Shown: positions 1-6,094, counted from the first letter of the stretch. The stretch: 6,260 nucleotides of DNA from Planctomycetota bacterium (GCA_013140785.1 JABFRZ010000385.1:1-6260); one strand, 5' to 3'. The notes: a model not told the origin generated them from the letters alone. Numbers and translations: made by a program.

Positions 1-502
1 CGTCTGCCCAACGCACCTGAACGACGAGCGTCGCCAGGGATTGCGCTCGCTCGGGCTCCGAGGGCGCTGGACCCTGCTCGGCCAATTCGCGGAGCGCGAG
101 CGCGGCGATCTCGCTCGGCGTCCGCTCCTCGTAGTAGCGCTGCCAGAGGGCCTCGCGATAGGGCTCGTCGAGCGCGCGCACGGCCTCGAGCACTCTTCGC
201 TGCAAGTCGAGCCCCGCGAGCACCGCGGCCTGCCCCGGGATCGCCTCCGGCTTCGACGCAGCGCGCTCGTGGACCGCGCGTCGTTCCCGCGCGCGGAGCA
301 CGTTCAGCGCTAGGCGCCGAGTCGCCGTGACCAGCCACGCGCGCAGGCTCCCGCCCGGCCCCGGACCGCGCTCGAGCGCGCGCAGCTCGACCTCTTGGAC
401 CACGTCCTCCGCCAGCCCGTCGTCCCCGAGCAAGCCGCGCGCGAGCCGGCGCAAGAAGCCGCGCTGCGCCAGGAGCTCCTCACCTTCGATCGCACGGTTC
501 AT
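1..502 (-). CDS. ECF sigma-70 family RNA polymerase sigma factor, C-terminus cut by window edge
   Basis: The minus-strand frame opens with ATG at 502-500 and stays open for 167 codons to the window edge, with GC-rich third positions throughout. It starts MNRAIEGEELLAQRGFLRRL. Residues about 11-80 look like sigma region 2: a helical start, then LLGDDGLAEDVVQEVEL (residues 24-40), the usual acidic 'AEDVVQ' core-binding segment. A region 2.3/2.4-like stretch follows (SLRAWLVTATRRLALN, 52-67) and then an Arg-rich helix. Residues about 100-133 match the start of region 4 (VLEAVRALDEPYREALWQRY, then TPSEIAA). Such factors direct RNA polymerase to a small regulon. After EIAA (131-134) the usual helix-turn-helix sequence (LGVP..TVRSR) is not seen; a different stretch, ALRELAEQGPAPSEPERAQ, follows in frame. 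The gene lies 185 bp downstream of hutH on the same strand. No separate anti-sigma gene is visible. Family assignment is firm from region 2, but the group within the ECF factors is not known. Confidence 0.85.
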   Translation of the reverse strand, partial: MNRAIEGEELLAQRGFLRRLARGLLGDDGLAEDVVQEVELRALERGPGPGGSLRAWLVTATRRLALNVLRARERRAVHERAASKPEAIPGQAAVLAGLDLQRRVLEAVRALDEPYREALWQRYYEERTPSEIAALALRELAEQGPAPSEPERAQSLATLVVQVRWAD

Positions 503-510
503 GCAGCCAC

Positions 511-523
511 GAGCCTACGGCTC
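511..523 (-). other. Short hairpin just upstream of the sigma-factor start
   Basis: A perfect 5-bp inverted repeat with a 3-nt loop (minus strand GAGCC-GTA-GGCTC) ends 8 nt before the ATG at 502. It occupies the place where a Shine-Dalgarno sequence would sit, and no GGAGG-like site is seen there. It could influence translation of the sigma factor, but a stem this short arises easily by chance in GC-rich DNA. Confidence 0.25.
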
Positions 524-559
524 ACGACGACAAGACACCGGCCAACGCCTCCGGGATTC

Positions 560-580
560 ACCCAGGCGAAGTTCCTGGGT
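560..580. other. 7-bp inverted repeat in the hutH to sigma-factor gap
   Basis: ACCCAGG at 560-566 pairs perfectly with CCTGGGT at 574-580 around a 7-nt loop. It lies 108 bp beyond the hutH stop and 58 bp before the sigma-factor ATG. It could form an RNA stem-loop (weak terminator of hutH, or leader structure of the sigma gene) or be a protein-binding dyad. There is no T-run after it on the minus strand, so a classic intrinsic terminator is not supported. Confidence 0.35.
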
Positions 581-590
581 CAGGTTCCCT

Positions 591-650
591 CTCCCTTCCT
601 CTCCGCTCCGCGAGTCTCCGCGCCCTCCACGTCTCCGCGGTGCGTTTTCC
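591..650 (+). repeat. CTCCGCG-type intergenic repeat, copy A
   Basis: A pyrimidine-rich stretch on the plus strand is built from degenerate units of about 8-10 bp of the form TCTCCGCGC. The core, 612-650, begins with GAGTCTCCG (612-620) and ends with CTCCGCGGTGCGTTT (633-647). Both ends recur in copy B at 2249-2298: the first matches 9 of 9 bases and the second 14 of 15. Copy A has fewer central units. It fills the gap between the hutH stop and the sigma-factor leader. Read on the minus strand it is a GGAG-rich array. The recurrence within one window marks it as a dispersed intergenic repeat rather than a gene; its function is unknown. Confidence 0.7.
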
Positions 651-687
651 GTTGCCACACAGATCGAAGAATCGTCGCGCCAGTCGC

Positions 688-2223
688 TCAGGCCTCGAGC
701 AACCCCGCCGCGGCCTCGACCGCGCGCACGAGCTCGCCCGAAACGACCAGCTGCTCAGCCGCCACCAGGTCGGTGTGCAGGTAGCGGTCCTGCTCCATCG
801 GCGGCACGCGCTTGCGCACGGCGTCCTGCACGGCCTGCGCGCCCTTGCCGGCGCGGAACTCGGGGTGGAAGTCGCGCGCCTGGGCCGCGCACAGGAGCTC
901 GATCGCGAGCACGCGCTCGGTGTTGGTGACGATCGAGCGCGCCTTGCGCGCCGCGGTGACACCCATCGAGACGTGGTCTTCCTGGTTGGCGCTGGTCGGG
1001 ATCGAATCGACCGAGGCCGGGTGCGCCAGCGACTTGTTCTCGCTCGCCAGCGCCGCGGCCGCGACCTGCGCGATCATGAGCCCCGAGTGCAGGCCGGGCT
1101 TGGCCGCCAGGAAGCCCGGCAGGTGCGAGAGGTCGGGGTTGACGAGCTGCTCGGTGCGGCGCTCGGAGATGTTCGCGAGCGTGCACAGGGCCAGCGCCAG
1201 GTAATCCATGACCATCGACAGCGGCTGGCCGTGGAACTGGCCCGCGCTCACGACCTCGCCCGTGTCGGGGAAGAGCACGGGATTGTCGGTGACCGAGTTC
1301 ATCTCGGCCGCGAGCACCTCGCCGACGTGCGCGAGCGCCTGCTTGAAGGCCCCGTGCACCTGTGGCACGCAGCGCAGGGAGTACGGGTCCTGCACGCGGT
1401 CGCAGTCCACGTGACTCGCGAGCACCTTCGAGTCCGCCAGGCACTTGCGCACGTTGGCGGCCGCGCGCGCGTGGCCGCTGAGCCCCTTGAGCTCCGCCAG
1501 GCGCGCGTCGAACGGCTTGGACGAGCCGAACAGGGCCTCGATCGTGAGCGCCGCGATCGCATCCGCGCCCTTCGAGAGGTTGCGCGCGCGCAGGAACACA
1601 CCGGCGCCGATCGCGCCGATCACCTCGGTGCCGTTGATCAACGCCAGGCCCTCCTTGGCCGCGAGCTCGAGCGGCTCCTCGTGCACCACGCGCAGCGCCG
1701 CGCTCGCGCTCATCTTCTTGCCGCCGACATAGGCCTCGCCGTGGCCCATGTACGCGGCGGCCATGTGCGCGAGCGGCGCCAGGTCCCCGCTCGCCCCGAC
1801 CGAACCCTGCTGCGGCACGAGCGGCACGAAGCCCTTGTTCAGCAGCCGCGCCAGCGCCAGGGCGAGCTCGACGCGCACGCCCGAGTGCCCGCGCAAGAGC
1901 TTGTTGAGCCGCAGCACCTGCACCGCGCGCACCTCCTCGAGCGGCATGGGCTCGCCCATCCCGCAGCAGTGCGACAGCACCAGATTGCGCTGCAGCTTGC
2001 CCAGGTCCTCGCGCTCGATGAAGACGTTCTTGAGCTTCCCGAAGCCGGTCGTGAGCCCGTAGATCGGATTCCCGCTCTCGACCGCGCGCTCGACCAACGC
2101 GCGCGCCGCCGCCACGCGCTCGAGCGCCGCCGGCGCGAGCTTCACCTTCGGCAAGTCGCCGCGGAAGAGCGGCGCGAGGTCGTCGAGCGTGAGCGAGCAG
2201 CCGTCGAGGGTGAGCGTGGTCAA
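688..2223 (-). CDS. hutH: Histidine ammonia-lyase
   Basis: This cytoplasmic enzyme converts L-histidine to trans-urocanate and ammonia, the first step of histidine use. The 511-residue length is normal for bacterial HutH (about 500-515). The segment GSVGASGDLAPLAHM holds the Ala144-Ser145-Gly146 triad that cyclises to the electrophilic MIO cofactor. Other expected residues are present: Tyr55 in NPIYGLTTGFG, His85 in LVLSH, Asn197 in LALINGT, Tyr281 and Arg284 in QDPYSLRC, Phe330 in GQFHGQP and Glu415 in SIPTSANQEDHVSMG. The SANQEDHVSM form with Glu fits histidine rather than tyrosine or phenylalanine lyases. The best start is TTG at 2223-2221, giving MTTLTLDGCSLTLDDL, which resembles known HutH N-termini; no ATG start with that N-terminus is present. 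No canonical Shine-Dalgarno site precedes it. The stop is TGA at 690-688. No hutU, hutI or hutG lies in the window. Confidence 0.96.
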   Translation of the reverse strand: MTTLTLDGCSLTLDDLAPLFRGDLPKVKLAPAALERVAAARALVERAVESGNPIYGLTTGFGKLKNVFIEREDLGKLQRNLVLSHCCGMGEPMPLEEVRAVQVLRLNKLLRGHSGVRVELALALARLLNKGFVPLVPQQGSVGASGDLAPLAHMAAAYMGHGEAYVGGKKMSASAALRVVHEEPLELAAKEGLALINGTEVIGAIGAGVFLRARNLSKGADAIAALTIEALFGSSKPFDARLAELKGLSGHARAAANVRKCLADSKVLASHVDCDRVQDPYSLRCVPQVHGAFKQALAHVGEVLAAEMNSVTDNPVLFPDTGEVVSAGQFHGQPLSMVMDYLALALCTLANISERRTEQLVNPDLSHLPGFLAAKPGLHSGLMIAQVAAAALASENKSLAHPASVDSIPTSANQEDHVSMGVTAARKARSIVTNTERVLAIELLCAAQARDFHPEFRAGKGAQAVQDAVRKRVPPMEQDRYLHTDLVAAEQLVVSGELVRAVEAAAGLLEA

Positions 2224-2248
2224 GCGGGGCGGGATTCTACGGGCAAGG

Positions 2249-2298
2249 GAGTCTCCGTGCTTCTCCGCATCCTCCGCGCCTCCGCGCTGCGTTTCTTC
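2249..2298 (+). repeat. CTCCGCG-type intergenic repeat, copy B
   Basis: This second copy of the repeat at 591-650 sits in the 108-bp gap between the beta-sandwich protein stop and the hutH start. It starts with GAGTCTCCG (2249-2257), continues with three degenerate TCTCCGCGC-like units of about 8-10 bp, and ends with CTCCGCGCTGCGTTT (2280-2294). It is about 10 bp, or one unit, longer between these anchors than copy A. Its minus-strand reading gives serial GGAG motifs 25 bp or more upstream of the hutH TTG, too far to act as the normal ribosome-binding site. Confidence 0.7.
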
Positions 2299-2331
2299 GT
2301 CGTCCCCTGCGCGACCTGCCGAAGGAGTCGC

Positions 2332-4047
2332 TCAGCTCCCGTGCGGATACTCCCGCCCCGCGCGCTTCCACTGCTCCTCGCTCTGGCCGTCGATGCACTC
2401 GGGCGGCAGCGCCACCTCGTAGCGCGCCACGTCCTCGATGAGCAGCTCCTCGCCAGGCTTGATCGGCTGCGCGTGCCAGGTGACGGTCACGCGCCACTTG
2501 CCAGCGACCAAGTTCGAGACCTCGAGATCCTCGCCCGCGGCGAGGATCTGCTGCGGGCGCGGTGCGCCACCGATCCAGAGCTCGACCGGCAGGCCCTGGT
2601 GGCGGCCGGGGAACTCGACCAGCAGAGTGGAGTCGCCCAGGCTGACCTCGCCGAGTTCGAGCACGATCTCGTTGTCATCGGGCTTCACGAAGCGTCCGGC
2701 CCACGAGCCGCCGCCCGGGCCGCGCGCCTCGAGGTAGCGCACCGGGCTGGCCTCCGCCCAGGCGGTGAGCACGAAGCGGCCCTGCTTGTCGGTCTTCGTC
2801 TCCTGCAGGCCCGGCGGGAGGTTGGGCATCACCGCGGTCTCGAGGAAGTAGCTCGGCTCGCTGAAGTAGTTCAGGGTCGCGCGCACGCGATCGGGCGCCT
2901 CGAGCCGCACCGTCGCGCCCAGGACCGGCGCGCCGTCCTGCTGCACGATGCCGGTGAGAGTCGGCGCCGGTTGCAGATCGATCACGACATCGTGCTGGTT
3001 CGCGCCCAGGTTGACGGCCTTCACCGGCGCGCACGCGCCCGCGCGAAAGACGTGCAGCCGGACGACCTCGGGCCGCAGGTTCGCGATCGTCACCGGCGTG
3101 CCCGGCCAGACCTCGATCGGATTGATGCGGTGCCAGGGGAAGCCCTCGTTCTTGAAAGCCGAGTTCGCGTTGTACTGCGGCCGGTCGGAGAGCACGAAGA
3201 GCTGCGCCGGCCCGGGGCCGCCGACATTGCCCTGGATCGCGACGCGCAGCTCGACCGCGGGCTTGAGCGTGAAGGTCATGCGTTCGGCGGAATTGGCCGC
3301 TCCGCCCGCGACCCACACGAGCTCCTGGTAGAGCGCGTAGCCCTCGTGCTCGACCTCGCACAAGACCTGTCCGGCCGCGACCGACTGGATGTGGAAGCCA
3401 CCCTCGGCTCCCGTGAGAACGCGCGTGCCGTCCACCACGACGATAGCGCCCTCGAGGCCCTTGCCGCCCGAGTCCTGCACCTTGCCGGTGACCGAGCCGG
3501 GCCGGCCGTAGCCGATGTGCAGCAGCGTCTCTTGTCCGCGCCGCAGGCGCAGCTCGCGGCGCGAGCCGAGGGTGCTGGCTCCGCGCACTTCGACCAGCGA
3601 GAGACCCGGATACAGATCCAGCGCGCCGAAGCGGCCGGTCCCGTCGCAGCGCAGCACGCGCCCGGCGTTGGCTCCCGCCAAGAACAGGACCTCGCCCGCG
3701 ACGCCCTCATCGTCGAAGCCCGTGATGCGGCCCGAGAGCCGCGCGCCGGCGCCCGAGCCGATCGGCGGGACGCCCTCTTCCTTCGGCAGGAAGCGCGCCT
3801 CGAGCAGCTCGAGCTCCACCTTGACGGGCCACAGCACGGTGGTCGTTGCCTCGCCGGTCGGCTGGCGCACGAGCGGCGGCGGGATCAGCTCGACCATGGC
3901 CTCGGCTGGCGCTGCGCGCGCTTCCGCACGCTCGCTCGGCAGGTTGCGCACACGCGCGGTCTGGCGTCCCGCCCGGCCGAATACGAAGAACGCGCCCACG
4001 CCCAGCGGCAGGGCCACGAGCAGGACGAGGAGGAGAGAACGCTTCAT
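2332..4047 (-). CDS. Membrane-anchored carboxypeptidase regulatory-like (beta-sandwich) domain protein
   Basis: The protein has 571 residues. The start ATG at 4047-4045 is chosen because it gives MKR followed by about 20 hydrophobic residues (SLLLVLLVALPLGVGAFFVF, 4-23), a signal anchor or signal peptide; the frame could extend 29 residues upstream but that would bury this segment. No clear signal-peptidase cleavage site or lipobox is visible. A charged Pro/Ala-rich linker (about 28-75) leads to beta-rich repeats. Three stretches resemble CarboxypepD_reg/transthyretin-like units: about 104-156 (LSGRITGFDDEGVAGEVLFL), about 185-262 (GSVTGKVQDSGGKGLEGAIV, later GGFHI and HEGY) and about 363-440 (LTGIVQQDGAPVLGATVRLE, later TDKQGRFVLTAW). 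The C-terminal part (about 465-550) is also beta-rich. No catalytic residues of a peptidase are seen; the name refers only to the fold. The protein probably faces the periplasm or cell surface. Such proteins often occur near ECF sigma factors in Planctomycetota, which fits the neighbour at 1-502. The exact role is unknown. Confidence 0.8.
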   Translation of the reverse strand: MKRSLLLVLLVALPLGVGAFFVFGRAGRQTARVRNLPSERAEARAAPAEAMVELIPPPLVRQPTGEATTTVLWPVKVELELLEARFLPKEEGVPPIGSGAGARLSGRITGFDDEGVAGEVLFLAGANAGRVLRCDGTGRFGALDLYPGLSLVEVRGASTLGSRRELRLRRGQETLLHIGYGRPGSVTGKVQDSGGKGLEGAIVVVDGTRVLTGAEGGFHIQSVAAGQVLCEVEHEGYALYQELVWVAGGAANSAERMTFTLKPAVELRVAIQGNVGGPGPAQLFVLSDRPQYNANSAFKNEGFPWHRINPIEVWPGTPVTIANLRPEVVRLHVFRAGACAPVKAVNLGANQHDVVIDLQPAPTLTGIVQQDGAPVLGATVRLEAPDRVRATLNYFSEPSYFLETAVMPNLPPGLQETKTDKQGRFVLTAWAEASPVRYLEARGPGGGSWAGRFVKPDDNEIVLELGEVSLGDSTLLVEFPGRHQGLPVELWIGGAPRPQQILAAGEDLEVSNLVAGKWRVTVTWHAQPIKPGEELLIEDVARYEVALPPECIDGQSEEQWKRAGREYPHGS

Positions 4048-4162
4048 CGGCCGCGGCGTCAACGCGGCTCCGTGGGAGCAACGCGCGCGCCGCACTGGGC
4101 GCCCGAGGATATCCGCCGGCGGGCCAGCGGTCACCGTCTCGAATCCAGGCGTGCGCGCGCGG
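4048..4162. other. Gap between acetyltransferase and beta-sandwich protein genes
   Basis: This 115-bp gap between two co-directional minus-strand genes contains a perfect 5-bp inverted repeat with 3-nt loop at 4067-4079 (GCTCC-GTG-GGAGC), whose near end is 19 nt before the ATG at 4047. No Shine-Dalgarno sequence at normal spacing and no terminator with a T-run is visible. I see no small gene here. Confidence 0.4.
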
Positions 4163-4948
4163 CTAGCCGGGCGGCGCCGCGCGGGTCGGCGAACCGAACC
4201 CGTCCGGTCCGGAGGCGCTTTCCCAGGTCACGCATTCGCGCTCCAGGCGGACACCAGCAGAAAAGCGCCGCCACTCCGACAGGAGCAGCACGAAGTGCCA
4301 CTCGTCCACGCGCACGCCGCGCTTCGAGACGCGTCCAGGCGCGGTGTGGGCGAGCGTGAAGCCGTTGCGCTCGAGCACGCGCCGCGAGGCCAGGTTGCCG
4401 ACGAAGACCCACGCGTAGAGCGCATGTGCACCGAGGTGCCGGAAGGCGAGCTCGGCCGCCAGCGCGATGGCTTCGCGAGCGAGACCGCGGCGCTGGTGCG
4501 GCAGCCCGACCCAGTAGCCGATGTCACCCTGAGTGTCGCCGGGAGCGTCGCCCTGCAAGCCGCCGTGCGTGTCGCCCTGCGCGGCGTGGCCCAGGAAGCG
4601 CACCGCGAGCGAGCCCGCCAGGGCACCGCTCGCGCGCTCCTCGATCGCGAGCCGCAGGTCCCTCGCTGTCGCGCTCGTGACGAGCCCGTGGGCGTAGTAG
4701 TCCTCGAGCTCTTCGGGCGAGGCCGGTCCGTCCCACACCAGCCAGCGCAGGATCTCCTCCTGGCCATGGAGCAGCTCGAAGGCCGGGCGCGCGTCCTCGC
4801 GCCGGTGCGCCCGCAAGCGCACGCGCTCACCGACGAGGTCCACCTCGGTCAACCAGCGCCGCGGTGCGCCGCAGGCCGACAGCGTGTCTCCCGGCGGATG
4901 GCTCGGGTCGCGAGTCGGGCTTGTCCCCGTCGGCGTGGTCCCACTCAT
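4163..4948 (-). CDS. GNAT family N-acetyltransferase, RimJ/RimL-like
   Basis: This probable cytoplasmic acetyltransferase would move an acetyl group from acetyl-CoA to an amine, either a protein N-terminus or a small molecule; the substrate cannot be told. The protein has 261 residues, with ATG at 4948-4946 and TAG at 4165-4163. Residues 1-35 are Pro/Thr-rich and not part of the fold. The domain begins at VDLVGERVRLRAHRREDA (36-53). The acetyl-CoA loop is QRRGLAREA (152-160), matching the Q/RxxGxA/G pattern, and is preceded by the beta strand GDIGYWVG (141-148). The closing motif NLASRRVLERNGF (185-197) is typical of the RimJ/RimL branch. Residues 122-142 hold an extra Gly/Asp/Gln-rich insert with QGD every 8 residues. 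About 30 residues after the domain (230-261) look unstructured. The gene is divergent from the dehydrogenase at 5050 and 115 bp upstream of the beta-sandwich gene. Family is firm, function is open. Confidence 0.9.
   Translation of the reverse strand: MSGTTPTGTSPTRDPSHPPGDTLSACGAPRRWLTEVDLVGERVRLRAHRREDARPAFELLHGQEEILRWLVWDGPASPEELEDYYAHGLVTSATARDLRLAIEERASGALAGSLAVRFLGHAAQGDTHGGLQGDAPGDTQGDIGYWVGLPHQRRGLAREAIALAAELAFRHLGAHALYAWVFVGNLASRRVLERNGFTLAHTAPGRVSKRGVRVDEWHFVLLLSEWRRFSAGVRLERECVTWESASGPDGFGSPTRAAPPG
4523..4594 (-). repeat. Three decayed 24-bp tandem units inside the acetyltransferase gene
   Basis: The 9-base block GTCrCCCTG occurs at 4523, 4547 and 4571, exactly 24 bp apart. It encodes Gln-Gly-Asp at residues 140-142, 132-134 and 124-126. 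The bases between blocks are only partly alike, so the duplication is old or was selected mainly for the QGD codons. It creates the insert just before the strand leading to the acetyl-CoA loop. Confidence 0.7.
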
Positions 4949-5049
4949 GGCGTGCGCCCGGGCGCGACCGGGGTGCGTTATTCTAGGCGGTTTCGTCGCA
5001 TCCCCTCGAACCGTTTCCGGCCCCGCTGCCGCGGGCCGCCAGCGAGCGC
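4949..5049. promoter_or_regulatory. Divergent intergenic region between acetyltransferase and dehydrogenase
   Basis: These 101 bp separate two divergently transcribed genes and so should hold promoters for both. A perfect 12-bp palindrome, GCGCCCGGGCGC, lies at 4954-4965, 5 bp upstream of the acetyltransferase ATG. A TATTCT hexamer at 4979-4984 is a weak -10 candidate for the plus-strand gene, but no -35 hexamer lies at the right spacing. There is no GGAGG-type ribosome site before the ATG at 5050. The presence of promoters is inferred from gene orientation; exact sites are not established. Confidence 0.45.
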
Positions 5050-6078
5050 ATGAAGCAGTACTCGATCGTCGAGATCCTCGGTGACGGCATCTCGCCCGAG
5101 CTCTCCGAGAGCGTGCACGCGCTCCTCCCCGTCCTACCCTTCTGGATGGACTTCCGCGTGATCGATCTCTCGCTCGCGAGCCGCACGCGCCACAAGCTCG
5201 AGATCTACGAGCAGGCCAAGCTGGCCATGACCGAGCACCCGGTGGCGCTCAAGTACCCGACCGCGACCGAGGAGGAAAGCCCCAACAAGCTCCTGCGCGA
5301 GTTCTTCAACTTCTCGGTCATCCACCGGCCGGTCTCGACCTTCCCGGGTGTCGAGAACAACTTCAAGCGCACGCTCGACATCGACGTGGTGCGCATCGCC
5401 ACCGGCGGCACCTATTCCGACCGCGGCATGCGCATCGGCACGGAATCGGCCGTGGCCCTGCGCGTGATCGAGCGCGTGCCCGCGCGCAACGCGGCCCAGT
5501 TCGCCTTCCGCCTGGCGAGCGAGCGCGGCACCGCGGTGGTCTCGACCAGCAAGTGGACCATCCAGCGCGCGGCCGACGGCCTGTTCGAGGACCAATGCGA
5601 CGACATCGCGCGCAACTACCCGGGCATCCCCTACCGGCGCGAGCTGTTCGATTCCCTGCTGGCGGGCGTGATCCTGCACCCCGAGCGCTATCACGTGATC
5701 GTGTGCCCGAACGAGTACGGCGATTTTCTCTCGGACATGGCCTGCGGCCTGATCGGCTCGATCGGGCTCGGCGACAGCGCCTCGTACTCGTTCGACGCGA
5801 ACGGTCGCGTGCGCATGGCCATGTTCGACCCGGCCGGCGGCACGGCGCCCGACATCGCCGGCAAGAACGTGTGCAACCCGAGCGCGGCGCTGCTGGCCTT
5901 CGCCTCGCTGCTGCGGCACATCGGCGAAAAGGAGAGCGGGCGCGCGCTGCGCGGGGCGATCCGCGACGCGCTCGCGGCGGGCGAGAAAACGGCCGACATC
6001 GGCGGGGCGTTGGGTACGCGCGAGTTCACGGCGGTGGTGGCGAAGCGCGTCGCAAGCGCGCTGGGAACCCTGCGCTAG
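5050..6078 (+). CDS. Isocitrate/isopropylmalate dehydrogenase-family enzyme, probably NAD-type and isocitrate-like
   Basis: The protein has 342 residues, with ATG at 5050 and TAG at 6076-6078, and matches the beta-decarboxylating dehydrogenase family over its full length. The likely reaction is oxidative decarboxylation of isocitrate (or a related 2-hydroxy acid) to a 2-oxo acid with CO2 and NADH. Visible family marks are GDGISPEL (11-18), LREFFNFSVIHRP (82-94) with Arg83 and Arg93, Arg115, Tyr122, the catalytic-lysine segment TSKWT (Lys168), and NEYGDFLSDMACG (221-233) with metal-site Asp225 and Asp229. The cofactor loop is GGTAPDIAGKNVCNP (263-277). ESPNKLLR (76-83) keeps the Ser-x-Asn-x-x-x-Arg spacing of isocitrate enzymes. 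Asp268-Ile269 after TAP resembles NAD enzymes; NADP enzymes usually have Lys-Tyr there. Oddities: the usual R-E-N-T/S-E-G-x-Y segment reads RIATGGTY (115-122), and the usual His of the HGTAP loop is Gly263. It may be a distinct subfamily, so the substrate is predicted only. The start matches the expected N-terminal strand. Confidence 0.88.
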   Translation: MKQYSIVEILGDGISPELSESVHALLPVLPFWMDFRVIDLSLASRTRHKLEIYEQAKLAMTEHPVALKYPTATEEESPNKLLREFFNFSVIHRPVSTFPGVENNFKRTLDIDVVRIATGGTYSDRGMRIGTESAVALRVIERVPARNAAQFAFRLASERGTAVVSTSKWTIQRAADGLFEDQCDDIARNYPGIPYRRELFDSLLAGVILHPERYHVIVCPNEYGDFLSDMACGLIGSIGLGDSASYSFDANGRVRMAMFDPAGGTAPDIAGKNVCNPSAALLAFASLLRHIGEKESGRALRGAIRDALAAGEKTADIGGALGTREFTAVVAKRVASALGTLR

Positions 6079-6094
6079 CCGACCCTTCTCCCGA

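Noticed and set aside
500..557. A short frame on the minus strand whose TGA overlaps the sigma-factor ATG as ATGA, like a translationally coupled leader peptide
   Set aside because: The product would be under 20 residues from a GTG start with no ribosome site and no recognisable features; the overlap can occur by chance.
571..588. Two GGAAC motifs on the minus strand (575-571 and 588-584) as ECF-type -35 elements for sigma autoregulation
   Set aside because: No CGTC/GTCT-like -10 element lies at 15-18 bp from either one, and one motif is part of the inverted repeat at 560-580.
2224..2331. GGAG-rich minus-strand sequence as the hutH ribosome-binding site
   Set aside because: The nearest GGAG lies well beyond the normal 5-10 nt spacing and belongs to the dispersed repeat also found at 612-650.
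4048..4134. Upstream extension of the beta-sandwich protein by 29 residues
   Set aside because: The extension is Arg/Pro-rich and would place the hydrophobic anchor internally; the ATG at 4047 directly before MKR and the hydrophobic run is more natural.
640..4359. A 1239-codon open frame on the plus strand across hutH, the beta-sandwich gene and part of the acetyltransferase gene
   Set aside because: It lies wholly opposite three well-supported genes, is extremely rich in Arg, Ala and His, and shows no domain; it is a GC-driven antisense shadow.
3515..5053. A 512-codon plus-strand open frame overlapping the acetyltransferase gene and divergent promoter
   Set aside because: Low-complexity Arg-rich product opposite a clear GNAT gene, ending inside the dehydrogenase start; not credible as a gene.
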